64,000 nucleotides of DNA from Globodera rostochiensis (taxonomy: Eukaryota > Nematoda > Chromadorea > Rhabditida > Heteroderidae), in NCBI GenBank assembly GCA_018350325.1, contig JAEVLN010000009.1, forward strand, positions 1,571,388-1,635,387. Reading direction: 5' to 3'. Position 1 is the stretch's first letter. Every line of letters begins with the position of its first letter. The position numbers and the translations under genes are program-made. The notes under the pieces are model-generated. The model did not search any database. It saw nothing but the letters and a program-made list of their open reading frames with translations, and was not told the origin of the DNA. Positions 24,060 to 36,031 of this stretch are shown here, in pieces.

Positions 24060-25080
24060 TTTAACGGTTTTGTCAGGAAAGTACCCAAAATTTCTGCAAA
24101 ATTAAGCTGAATCCAGTGAGAAAAAATAATTTATTGGTATTAGAGTCGATAATTTTTTAATGTCTTATTTTGAAGAGAAGGGAAGGGCATTAGCGATGTA
24201 ACCGGATCCCAAAAAAGTGTCCGAAAACCGGAATTCCTGAGCCAAAAATGCCCGGAAAATTCAAATTTTAGAAAATAATTTAGTAAATATTCCGTAATTT
24301 TTTGAAGCTTTTTAGGAACACCAAGGGTATTGTGAGTAGCTTTTCTGCGTTTTTGCGTTACTTTAAATGAACACATTGGAATCAAATTATCAGATTTTAG
24401 GTAAAAACTCAGTACATTTGGCCAAAATTTAGTATCTTAATTTTTGCATGAAATGTGAGTTTTTTAATCATATTTGGGAAAATATCGAATTGCCTTTACC
24501 TATTTGTTGGAGTGAATGGGTCATATGAAAGCCAACCCGTCCGAAGGGGAAATATGGATCTGAGGGCCCAGACTCGAAATCACTCAAAACCACTTTTATA
24601 GGGTTTCTTAGGTGCTGAAACCGATGGAACAATCAAAAATTTTTTGTCACTTCGCCTTTAAACTGGTTTTTGAACGGTTTAAAAATTGCCAAAAATGCAG
24701 ATTTTCTAAATTTTGTCATTTCCCTGCAAGCAACAGGGCTGTGTCGAAAGTTTAAAAAAAAAAGTCGAAATCAAAAATCGAAAGAAAAAACGTCGAAAAT
24801 CGAAACAAAATCGAAATTTTTTTGTGATTAGAAAAAAATTTAAAAAAAAATTTTTTAATAAATATTTTTTGAAATATTCATTTATTCATTTTTTAAATTT
24901 TGAAGGATCCATTTTTTGTTAGTCGACTTTATGCTTTCAGTGGCGGCCCGTCGGTGCCGATAGGCGCCGCCGGGAGAAATTTGGGAGTTTTATTAAGCAA
25001 TTTCACCAAAATTTTCGCAAAATTAGCATTTTTCTTCCTAATTTCTGGGAAAAAATTGGTTTACATAAGAGTGGAGATCC
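24060..25080. other. Intergenic, no gene recognised
   Basis: AT-rich DNA. A CCGGAATTCC-word patch lies at 24200-24260, an inverted piece of the peptide-gene segment at 24560-24640, and one CGGCGG-type palindrome at 24950-24973. No supported coding frame. Confidence 0.5.
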
Positions 25081-25757
25081 CGACGTTTCGGCCCCGGCGT
25101 CCCCGGGACGTTTTGGCCCCGGACGTTTCGGCCCGGGACGTTTTGGCCCCGGACGTTTCGGCCCGGGACGTTTTGGCCCCGGACGTTTCGGCACCAAGGA
25201 AATGTATCAGGGTTTCATCGAAAGAAAAATTTTCTTAGTCGATATTTTTTTATTTCGATTTTCGACATCGAAACGAGAGAAAAAGCTCGAAATTAACGAA
25301 ATCGAGAGGTTTCGACGCAACCCTGATGCATATAAAGAAAAATCCTCATCGTTTTCACATATTACGTACTTTTTACATCTTTAACTTAGGCCTAAGCTTA
25401 AGCTTAGGTTGGCTTAGGCCTAGGCCTAAAAGGAAACCCAGCCATTTTTTTTGAATGTTTCGAGGCCAAAATTGATTTTTGTATTTTGAAAAGTGTTCGA
25501 ATCGGATTCTACCCGTCAAAAATTTTGGAATTTCTTCTTGTGTTTCTAGTAATTACCAATGAACCACTAAATTTCTTGCAAATTTTTAGATTATGATTAC
25601 TAATTTTGTTCTGTTTTAGTTCATTTGAAAAAATTTCTAATATAAAAATTTGTCGGTTGAATATGCAAAAAGAAATTGCAGGATGGGGCCGAAACGTCCG
25701 GGGCCGAAAGTCCCGGGGCCGAAACGTCGGGGCCGAAACGCCGAGGCCGAAACGACC
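25081..25757. mobile_element. GGGGCCGAAACGTCC-ended element, uninterrupted copy
   Basis: Left array of GGACGTTTTGGCCCC / GGACGTTTCGGCCC words (25081-25195) and right array inverted to it (25684-25757). The interior matches 1426-1526 and 2670-3016 and lacks the foldback inserted there, so it gives the empty site. TTAGGCCTAAGC palindromes lie at 25385-25430. The frames through the arrays are repeat artefacts. Confidence 0.75.
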
Positions 25758-26410
25758 CCCACCATTTTGGCAATTTTTAAACCGTTCAAAAACCGGTTTA
25801 AAGGCGGAGTGACAAAAAATTTTGATTGTTCTATCGGTTTCGCACCTAAGAAACCCTATAAAAGTGGTTTTGAGTGATTCGATTAGATCCATATTTACCG
25901 TCCGAAGTGGCCTGGATCTGCTCTTGGAATGCTTCACCTCGAAGTTTCGTCAGCAAATTATGGTCCTTAAATTGAGGTCATCCCGATTCCATCACTCTTA
26001 AAATGCAATTAACGGGTAAAAAGTACCTAAAAAGATTAAGATGGCCTATCTTACGTAAAAAAAGGAATAAAAACTTGCAAAAATTAAAATAAACAAAAAA
26101 TGAAATTGAAAAGTTAATGATAAGTATTTTTAAACTTTGATTTACTGCTTTGTTTAGTTTTACACATACTAGTTTCTATGCATAAAGTGAAGAATCTTGG
26201 CGTTATTATCGACGTATTTCGTTGGCGTTTTTGTATTAGGCAATCAATATGACATAACAAATAAATACAATATGATATTAAGTATTTTGGAGCAAAAAAT
26301 GGGAAGTGTGACAAAAGGAATAAAAATAATGAGACGAAATGCAAGGAATGGTCAAACGGGTGGCTATTTATGGACTTTGGATATGTGTGACAAGCACAAA
26401 GGAGGCTAGC

Positions 26411-26545
26411 TAATTCGGGATCCCGAGACATCGGTAACTCGGCGTGTGCTTAGGCCGCTTCTTCCATCCTTCCGGATCACAGCCCACAAACAGAGTGCCG
26501 CCCATCACCGATCGGACCCTGATCAATGTGCCGCAGGCGCACTTC
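26411..26545 (-). other. Possible Cys-containing exon, unrecognised
   Basis: Minus-strand frame reading CACGTLIRVRSVMGG then TLFVGCDPEGWKK, preceded by an acceptor-like AAATTTAG. A cysteine-rich stretch CCRRRLCCEKG with a perfect donor GTAAGTAT lies upstream (26890-26970), but the phases do not join cleanly. It may be part of a small secreted protein gene or chance. Two GGGGTCCCCGG repeats lie at 26665-26710. DNA from 25760 to 28640 otherwise shows no gene. Confidence 0.25.
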
Positions 26546-28643
26546 AAATTGAATCTAAATTTTGTAATTTATTTACATATGCTACGTATAAAAAAATAAC
26601 ATGTTCAACCATTGGCTGTTACGTCTGGTCACTTCCGGCCATTCTCGTCCCCGGTTTACCCACACAAAAACGGGGTCCCCGGTTTGCCTGCCCAAAAACG
26701 GGGTCCCCGGTAGTCATCCCCGCCGAGGACGGGGATGAAAGTGCACCAGAACGAATTGGCATGACAATAAAGCGTCGTTTTAAATTTACTAATTTCTTCA
26801 AGCTTCCATGATACGGTCGTCGCCAGCTTTGTGTTGAAAAAAAGTTTAAATTTTGAATGTACACTCGATCTCTGGTACAAATACTTACCTTGGCACAGCA
26901 TTCCAATCGATTCTAATCCTTTCTCACAACAAAGGCGTCTTCGACAACACCTTTTTGGGATCAATTTTCACACACAAATTGCAAGTTTTTTGGGCGCAGT
27001 CAGTGCATTAGGCCTCAACACTGCAAGTGGCACTTTCAACCACCGCCTTTTCCAAAGGCAATGCCGGGAAAGGATAAAAAACGCCCCATAATCAAGTGCA
27101 TCGGCAGAAAAGCACGTGCCCACTGAAGAGAGGAGCAACGACACTAAAAAGGAACAATCACTTTGATCACTTTATTATGTTTCAAAATAAATTAGCTGTG
27201 AAACTATAAAAGTTGGGCACAAAATGCTTCGTTGACCAACAAACCTTTTTTGACTTATGAACGCCGTTTGTTTTTGGGCAAAGTTGGCAGAGGATTCAGT
27301 GGGATTATCGAGGATGAAATGTGACGAAAAAAAATTCATGGCGGCCTCAATACAATTCGAAATTTTTTACTTTTCTGATAAAATGAATTGTATTTGTTTT
27401 TAGTCCCTTTTCTGAATTAATTCAGGGAGTTATCGATGGTTCTACGAATGACGGCAGAGAAATTTCGGGGAAAAGAAATTTTTGTGGAATTTTGTGAAGG
27501 CAGTCAATAGGAGAAGCCCAAATCATCACATTACTAAAAGCCATCAATTTTCAGAGGGCGGGGGGGGGGGATTTTCTGTTAAAAAATATTATTCATTCGT
27601 TTCTGACAACCCCCCTGGGAAAGTGCGAATGCATTTATAAAATGTACTAAATGAGAAGCTTTCAAATGGACAAAAAACTGATTAATCATCATCATTCTGT
27701 GTAGTTTAGTTTTGATGGAGTCTGATGAAAAAAAGTGCCTCGAAATGACTGCCGACATGAAATAAACTCCGCGGGTAGTTTAAGGGTGATCATCATTAGA
27801 CATGGTATGGCAGAAAAGCCACCCTGGCTTGGGGTTCGTTAGGCTTAGGCCTAAGCTAGCTTAGGTTTAGGTCTGCTTAGCTTAGGTATTACGCGTAGAT
27901 TCAATTTTGTTCATTCTTAAAATTGTAAGATACGGTAAAAAAAACTAAGTTGGCATAAAACGCGCAAAAAGAATGTAGAAATGGACAAACAAAACAGAAA
28001 GTTATAAAGAAAAAAAAAACTTTTAGAATGAAGATTCTAAAGTTTTTCGCGTTAATTCAATTAAGATTTGTCGGCGCAGAAATAATATTTTTTGTGTGGG
28101 CGCCGAACTGGTCGCGCCGAAACGACCGGATCCGGGATTTTTTGCATAAGCTAGGTTTAAATGTGTAGCCTTAAACAGGACAAAAAATCGGAACTAATTA
28201 GAAAAATACAATTTTGGAATAAAAAAATTATTTTGAATTTTCCAGACTCCCGGAGTTTTTGGGTCTCGAATTCCGGGTATTAAATATTTGTTGGAATGCC
28301 CGAAATTCCGATTTCCGTAACCGCGAAAAAGCCCTATTTTTGGTAGTTTTAATTATAACTTTTTTTAAACTAACAAATTTGATGGGTCTAACGAATAGAT
28401 CACTTAGCAAAACAAAGTAAGCTGTACAACAACGTCGCTAAAACCGTGACCCTAGGTTTGTCCTCCCTGGTATTTCTTGCAACTAACAAATTATATAAAG
28501 ATGTTTTTATCAAAAATACGTGAAAAGATTTTAGCTACAATTGTGTGGGGGAAATAAAAAAAGTTTTAACACAAAATTGACTAAATTTGGTCATTCTAGC
28601 AAGCTTGCTAGGCTTAACTACCCCTAGATTTGATGTTAAAAAA

Positions 28644-31600
28644 TCATTTTCTCAGTCCAATCGTATGTAATGCTGGCAGTTCTCCCTTTTTCGGTGATTC
28701 TCCAAATTCTGCGTCCAATACACTTTTTGGAGATGATTTTTGTTTTTCAAAAATATGTTTTTTGATCGGCTCCATTTTAATTATATTTGCCGTTTGCTGA
28801 AGAAACGCTGATTTGTGCGCCTTGTAGTTCAGATACCACATGCTGGCCTCCTTGAGCATCAGTGGTGCCCTTTTCAGCTAAAAATTACAAATTTTTAAAA
28901 ATATATTGAAATTCAAATGGTTCTAATCTCATAACACGGCTTAATAAACCCTCACTTGTATCTAGTTCATTGTTGATTGACCTAATTAAGCTTTTTCAAA
29001 ATGCTCAACTTTGATAAAAGCTCATACCCATCAACTTGATCAGGCAAATCTTGATTTAACCAACTTACTTCTACGGTTCCAATTCGTTTTTCTTGGCTTG
29101 CTTCAGGCAGGCGAATGGATCCCGACCATCGGCCTTCGTCCGCAAAATATTCGACAGTGTCCAAATCGATGAAAATGTGAATTTTTGTCGGCATGGCATT
29201 GTAGACCACCAGGCGTTTGTTGCTTGTCACCCTAAACATATATTGACATTAATACTGGTGATCAGAATTTTGAAAAAGAAATTCATTTCGGCCGGACCAA
29301 GACAAGGCCAAGGACGGATTTTTTTGTACAAAAAACAGACCAGGTCCTCTTTAGCTGGAGGCCATTGTTGTCAATCCGGAACTCCAATTTCTTGCCATTT
29401 GTGTGGGTTGGCGTCAGATGCAACTCAAATGTCTCCTCTCGGCCGTTGTCCCAACTGAACTCGAAGACGAGTTCAGCCTGACCCTTCTCCAAATGCATTT
29501 GTTGGCCTTTTCTGAAATCATTTTGTTAATTAAAAACAAAATATGTTTAACGAAAGATGAAATTTAAATGAAAGTCCGTAAATTAATTTAAAAAATATTT
29601 AAGGACTGAAAACGAAACCGACATTATGACGTGTGGCTGCTTTTTTTCTCGAAGAGAAGCCAACTCCGGCAATGGTCTGACCATCAAATATTGTCCATTT
29701 TCTGATAGAACAAATTCCTGCAATAAAACAATAAAATGAACTGCTTTTGTTTTTAATTATTTTTAAACTTAAATTGAAATATTTATTAAATTTAACAATA
29801 ATTTTTATTTAAAAATATCTGCCTTAGGCAAAGTGAGCGACGTTGCGCCGCCCCTGCCGTCAAAGTTTGGGTCACCGGTGTTCTCGCTGATCCAGCTAAT
29901 GTCGCAGATCCAACCGATGAGGTACGATCTGCCGGATTGTTTGTCGTAGAAGCCCTTAAGGACGGAATGCCAAAATAAAATTTGAAAAATATTTTTTATT
30001 TTCCATCCCCAATCCTTCCACATACTTGGTACGCAAAAGAGCCACCAGCAAAGTCCATCTTTTGTACAAATCTGTGCTCAAACTTTCTTCCATCAAAACG
30101 TCCAACAAATAGGGGATTCATTCGGTCTCTGAAACATTGGTTTCCAAAATGACTTTGTGCCATACCTACCGTCCTTCAGCGTCCGTGCCACGTATGGGAG
30201 CGGGATGTGAGCCTCCGTCTGACATGTATGACAACACCCATTCCGTGTTCGCATTCAGCGGGTCGCCCAAGGCGATCAACATGGGGCACTCGCACATTCG
30301 CAGCTCTTCATTCCGTTTGTCCTCATATAAAATTCCCTAAAATACATTTGATTTATTTCGTTTTGATTTAATTTAAAACAGTTTTTTTTTGCATTTGACC
30401 TGATATTCCCAATCGCGATCAAGCTGATCTGCATTTTTGTTCTTGTTTTTGTACAACAACACAAGACCAGCCGACCCATTCTTTCGTTCAGCTCCAACAG
30501 TCATGTAGTAGTAGCCTGAATAATTGATAGTTAATCAGCGCCATCATTCGGATTGATCATAAACATAATTTTAAAAAATGGTGTTTAATTTTAAATTTAA
30601 TTATAAATAAATTAATAATTCAAATTTCCTAAATAAACGCACCTCCTGGCCCAAGAAACACAACTGGGTCATGGAAATTATTTCCAAGTGGAGGATCAAC
30701 AGTTGGGAATCTTTCAATGATTGTTTTATGTGTTGTCCAGTCCGGACGAATCAAATTCTGTGAAAAATAAAATTTAAAAATTAAAATTAATAAATATTCG
30801 GACTTTTGTCGTCACATATTGTTGAAGTTCTCGCCATGGATATTCAGCCACTGTGCCCCTGGGAACATCAGCTGAAAATTTGGAATTTCAAACCCAATTA
30901 AAACATTAATAATAAAAAACTTTTAACATTTGAAAATTATTAAGATATTTATAAAATGAGTTTTGGCCATTATAATGCTGACGGACACTTTTTGACCAGC
31001 CCCGGTTTAATTAAGCCTAAATTAATTGACTTTAACGGACACTGACATATTCGTTGGCTCCAAAACACGCCCAATTCGCCGTTTGGCAAATTGATTGAAG
31101 AGCCGGTGAAATGGCCATTCTCGAAGTCCAAGTGCAGCAAATTCGGGGGTATCATGAATATTGGCAAATGGACCCAATTGATCAAATCTTTGCTGACAGC
31201 GTGTCCCCAATGCATGGAGTACCTTTTTAAATTTGATTAAACAATAAATTCCAAATAATCAAATTGTTTTACCATTGTACAGCGTGTGGAAAGTGTTGAT
31301 AGAACAAATGGAACAGTCCATCCTTGGACCTGTTAAAGCCACACGTGTCGCTGTTCCAGCCTAAATTTGAATGAATTTTGATTATTTAAAAGGGTAATTA
31401 ACCAAATGGAGCTCGGAAATGGTAGCTTCCCTCTAAGTTGGGCAATTTGGCTTCTTCACCGATGAAAAGTATGCGGATGCCTTCCTCCAGAACCTGTGAA
31501 GCAAGATTCAAATTAAAATACAAAATTTTAATCGTTTAAAATTTCTATTTTTTGATAGAAATAATAAAAAATCGGAGTGCTGTAATTCTGATCTCAAGAG

Positions 31601-32056
31601 TTGGGGGGTATTCAATTTTCCAAAAAAAAACTAACCGTTTTTGGCTTAAACACATAAACCAATGACGCATGTGTGGTTTCTGTCCATGTCAGCGTGTAAG
31701 CGCCTGCTGTTTTGCCGTTGATTTCGATGAAGTCGTGCCAAAGGTCGCTCGAGTACTGCTTGCACTCGGCAATAAGTTGTCCGGACTGCTCAATCGTTCC
31801 GGCTTCAGTTGGGGGGCACAAATACACCTTGGCGACCTGGTTAACGAATAAATTGCTCCCATGGCATCGCGTCAACAATCTCAGAACTGACTTCGCCCTT
31901 TTTGACAGGTCGAACCCAAACATGCAATGTGCTATCATCCAGCAGCAACACGTTGACCCGAGATACACCTTCAGTGCCAGTGCCGTGGATTAGAAATAGT
32001 GAAGTGGCAAACAGAAAGGCAAGCAGCAGCATGTTTTTTGCACTGGAACTTGGCAT
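28644..32056 (-). CDS. GH32 fructosidase (invertase-like), copy A
   Basis: Secreted glycoside hydrolase family 32 enzyme, expected to cleave beta-fructosides such as sucrose. It is the inverted, near-identical partner of the gene at 55338-58952, with the same 15-exon layout. The ATG is at 32056 and the first exon gives a signal peptide (KNMLLLAFLFATSLFLIHG). After an unrecognised N-terminal region of about 130 aa come the GH32 blocks: nucleophile box WNSDTCG, FHLFYQHFPHA, WGHAVSKDLINW, FHDPVVF in place of the usual RDP, ECP with the acid/base Glu, GRSYLIGW, and the C-terminal beta-sandwich with IHIFIDLDTVEYF. The last exon ends at 28644. No disabling change was noticed. A horizontal origin of nematode GH32 genes is established knowledge; for this copy it is inference. 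Confidence 0.88.
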
Positions 32057-33010
32057 CCCGAGGAATGACGGAGAATCAAAATGTTTAGGTGGAGAGTGAA
32101 TTGTTTTTGAATGGGCGAGCTTAAATATGGCCATTTTGGCCCGACATTCATCGATTTTACAGCGTGCTTGTTTGAAGCGCAGAATTTTTGTCATTACGTT
32201 TTCGTCGGATTTCCTATGACTGGTTGCCACCACTGAATTTAATGTAAATGTGCCAACCACGACGACCCACTACTGGCACCCCCACATTTTGTAAAAATCA
32301 TAATCATTTGAAAATTGGGCCATAATGTTTACCCGATTGTTGAAAAACAAAATGTGTTGTCGTTGTGTTTGTCGCCAAAATCTTAAGAAATTTTCAATCT
32401 CTTTTGCCGCCGGAGGGCCCGCAACGCTAGTTAAGCGGGATCTGGATTGAGACTGAAATATCCGGGTTTGGCACTGAAATTTATTTTTATTTTTTTGTTT
32501 TTTTTTCAAAAAAATGTTTAAATCTGGGCCCTATTTATTACCAATTTCAGCGGGTCGATAAAAAAGCCGGGTTTCGGGTCTGTAATGAATTCCCTATATA
32601 ATAAGATTCTACCCCCTTTTTACACATTTTGTGTAATAACTCTTGAACTAGGGGTCGGATCAAAAAATTGTTTTCCCAACACCCCCCATAGTTTGGGGTT
32701 GCCGATCTAGGGAAGGTGTAGAATCAAAGTTTGGGTTAGGCATTTTCGAGAAAATCCCGAAAAATGGTCGAAAAATGGCCCAAATTTTTTGACCACTCCC
32801 CTTTGTTTGGCTCCCAACTCGGCGGGGAGTACCCTAACCGATGATGGAATGTTTTGGAGGGCACACCAGCACTGTTAGGGCTTTCAAATGAACTATCAAG
32901 CGTACTGATCAGACAAGTCTGAAGACAGATACGCGTGACACAAAAATCGAAAAAAGTTCAAAAAAGGGAAACGGGTGGGGGTGGGTGAGGGAGGAATAAG
33001 GAGAATTTGT

Positions 33011-33088
33011 GTTGACATCGTTGGTGTAGTGGTTAAGCACTTGGTGTGCATTGGTTATTGTGTGGGATCAATTCCCGAGTGCCAAAAC
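33011..33088 (+). repeat. tRNA-like module (SINE-type), copy 1
   Basis: TTGGTGTAGTGGTTAAGCAC resembles a Pol III A box and D arm. GGGATCAATTCCC, about 35 bp further on, resembles a T arm with a decayed B box. No acceptor stem pairs, so it is a tRNA-derived relic and not a tRNA gene. Confidence 0.55.
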
Positions 33089-35953
33089 TGTTTTTTCAAA
33101 AAATTATATTTGAAATAAAAATTTTTAAAGACAAGTTTTTTCATTTAAAATTTTTTAACAAATTTTTTGTTAAAATTTTTTTAAAAAATTTTAAGTGAGG
33201 AGCAAGGAAAGGGGAGGAATAGGGGGGAAGAAAGAAAGGGAAGATATGGAGAGAGGAAGTGAGTGGAGGTGAGGGGAAGTAAAGGATGGGGGAGTAAAGA
33301 AAGAGATGAAGCAAGGGAAGAAAGAAAGGAAACAAAAGAAGAAATGAGAGGAAGGGAAATGCAAAGGAAGAGAGGAGGGGCGTGGGGGGGGGGAAGAAAG
33401 ATGAACGGAGGGGAAGAAAGGAGGTGAAGAAAAGGAGAGATAACGGAAGAGAAGAATGGAAAGAGGGAAGGAAGGGAAGAAAGGATGAGGGGAAGGGGAG
33501 GGAGTAAAGGAAGTGACGTAGGAATGGAAGAAAGAAAGGAAACAAGAGATCAACGGGTGGTAAAAGAGGAACAAAAGGGTGAAAAAAAAGAGGGAAGGAG
33601 GAGGAGGGAGAAGAGATAAACGGAAGGGAAGGGAACGAAGAGCAAAGAGATTGAGAGAAGTGAAGGGAAGACAGGAAGAGAAGAACGGAAGGGAGAAATG
33701 GAAGGGAGGAATAGAGGAGAGATGAGTGAATGAAAGAAAAGAAAGAAAGAGATGACGAAAGGGAAGACTGGAAGAGAGGAATGGAACGGAGGAGGAGGCG
33801 GGAGGAAAGGGAAAAGAGCAAGAGAATGAGCGGAAGAGAAGATAGGAAGAGAGGATCGAGGCGAGGTGAGGGGCAGGAACGGAAGGGAGGAAAGGAGAGG
33901 CGGGGGAGGCAAGAAAGAGATGAACGGAAGGGAATAAAGGAAGGGTAAAGAGGTAGAGAGGAAAGAATGGGAAGTGAGTCGGAAGAAAGGAAAAGAAAGG
34001 AAGAGATGAATGGAAGGCAAGAAAGGAAGGGGAGAAAAGATGAAAAAGAAAGGAAGAAAGGAGGAGATGAACGGAAGAAGAGAAAGGAAGAGCGGAAGGG
34101 AGAGGAGGTGAGGGGAGAAAAGGATGGAAGGAATGGGGAGGAGAAGGGAGGAACTTAAGGAAAACGAGATGAACCGAAGAAAAACATGAAGAGAGGACGA
34201 AAAAGGAGGTGAAGGAAGGAAAAGAAAGGAAGAGATGAATGGAAGGCAAGAAGGAAGGGGGGAAAAGAGAAGAAAGAATGGAAGAAAGGAGGAGATGAAC
34301 GGAAGAAGAGAAAGGAAGAGAGGAAGGGAGAGGAGGTGAGGGAAGAAAAGGATGGAAAGAGAGGGGAGGAGCGGAGGGGGAGAAAAGGAAGAGATGATCG
34401 GAAGAGATGAAAGGAACGGAAGAGAGGGAAGGAAGAGAGGAACACAGGGAAGGAAGAGATGAACGGAGGGAAAACAAGGAAGAGAGAAAGGGAGAGGAGG
34501 TGCGGTGGAGGAAAGAAAGGAAGGAAAGGAGGGAGCTAAGAAAAATGAGGAGGAGGAGATGAAGAGATGGACGGAAGAGAAGAGAACAGAAGAAAAGAGA
34601 ACGGAAGAGAATAAAGCGGAAGAGAGGGAAGGAAGAGATGTTGAATAGAGGAAAGGTAAAAAAGAGAGGAACGGAGGGAGTAGGAAGAGGGAGGATCAGA
34701 TGAACGGCAGAAAAGAAAGGTAGAGGGATTGGAAGAGAAGAACGGATGGATGGAAAAGAGGGGGGGGGGGGGCGGTGAGGAAAGGAAGAAATGAACTGAA
34801 GAGAAGAGAGGGACGGACGGGATGAAGAAAAATGAAGAGCAATGGAGTGGAGGTGAGGTAGAGGAAGGGATGGGAGGAACGGAAGGGGAAAAAGTGAGGG
34901 GCGTAAGGGAAAAGAACGGAAGAGAGAAAAGAAAAGAAGAGCGGAAAGAGGAAAGGGTTAGGAAAGGAAGAAAGGAACGGAAAAGAACGGGGAAGGGGGG
35001 AAGGGGGGGAAAGGGGGAAGGGGAAAAAGGTCGGCAGGAAGAAAGAGATGATCAGAAGGAAAGAGAAGAATACATGAGAGTGAATGAAGAGAGGAGAGTA
35101 TAGAAGAGATGCATGGAAGGGAAGAAAGGATGAGATGAACGGAGGTGAGATGGAGGAAAGGAAGGGGGGGGTGGGAGGAAAGAAAGAGAGGAGGAGGACA
35201 ATAAATCTCGGAGTGGATCTCTACTGAAATCTCTCACTATTACCCCAAATATCTGTGCTTTTCTCCTCCAATTTCTCCAGAAATCTGTTTTAATTTTTGT
35301 TTGATTTTTTATTTTTCCCAAGTTAATTTGGTTTAAATTTTAAAAACACCTTAAAAGGGAATGTGAAAAGGGGAAAATGCCAAAGGTTAAAATTTAATAG
35401 GGGAAAATGTCAAAAAGCCGACAAAGGGAAACATGCCGCGCGAAGCGCGCCTAGGCTCAGTGTTAAAATCGCCTTGGCGATTTCAGTACTAAAAAAAGAT
35501 TTCCTAATTCACAGTGCCCACCGGGCACTGGTTCTCTATATATGTAATTTCTACCCCCTTTTCACACATTTCCTTGAATAACTTTTGAACTAAGGGTCGG
35601 ATCAAAAAATTGTTTTCACAAGACCCCCCATAGTTTGGGGTTGCCGATATGGGGAACATATAGAATCCAAGTTTGGGTTAGGCATTTTCGAGAAAATCCC
35701 GAAAAATGGTCGAAAAATGGCCCAAATTTTTTGACCACTCCCCTTTGTTTGGCTCCCAACTCGGCGGGGAGTACCCTAACCGATGATGGAATGTTTTGGA
35801 GGGCACACCAGCACTGTTAGGGCTTTCAAATGAACTATCAAGCGTACTGATCAGACAAGTCTGAAGACAGATACGCGTTGACACAAAAATCGAAAAAAGT
35901 TCAAAAAAGGGAAACGGGTGGGGGTGGGTGAGGGAGGAATAAGGAGAATTTGT

Positions 35954-36031
35954 GTTGACATCGTTGGTGTAGTGGTTAAGCACTTGGTGTGCATTGGTTA
36001 TTGTGTGGGATCAATTCCCGAGTGCCAAAAC
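35954..36031 (+). repeat. tRNA-like module, copy 2
   Basis: Same module as at 33011, in the second 2.94-kb unit. Confidence 0.55.
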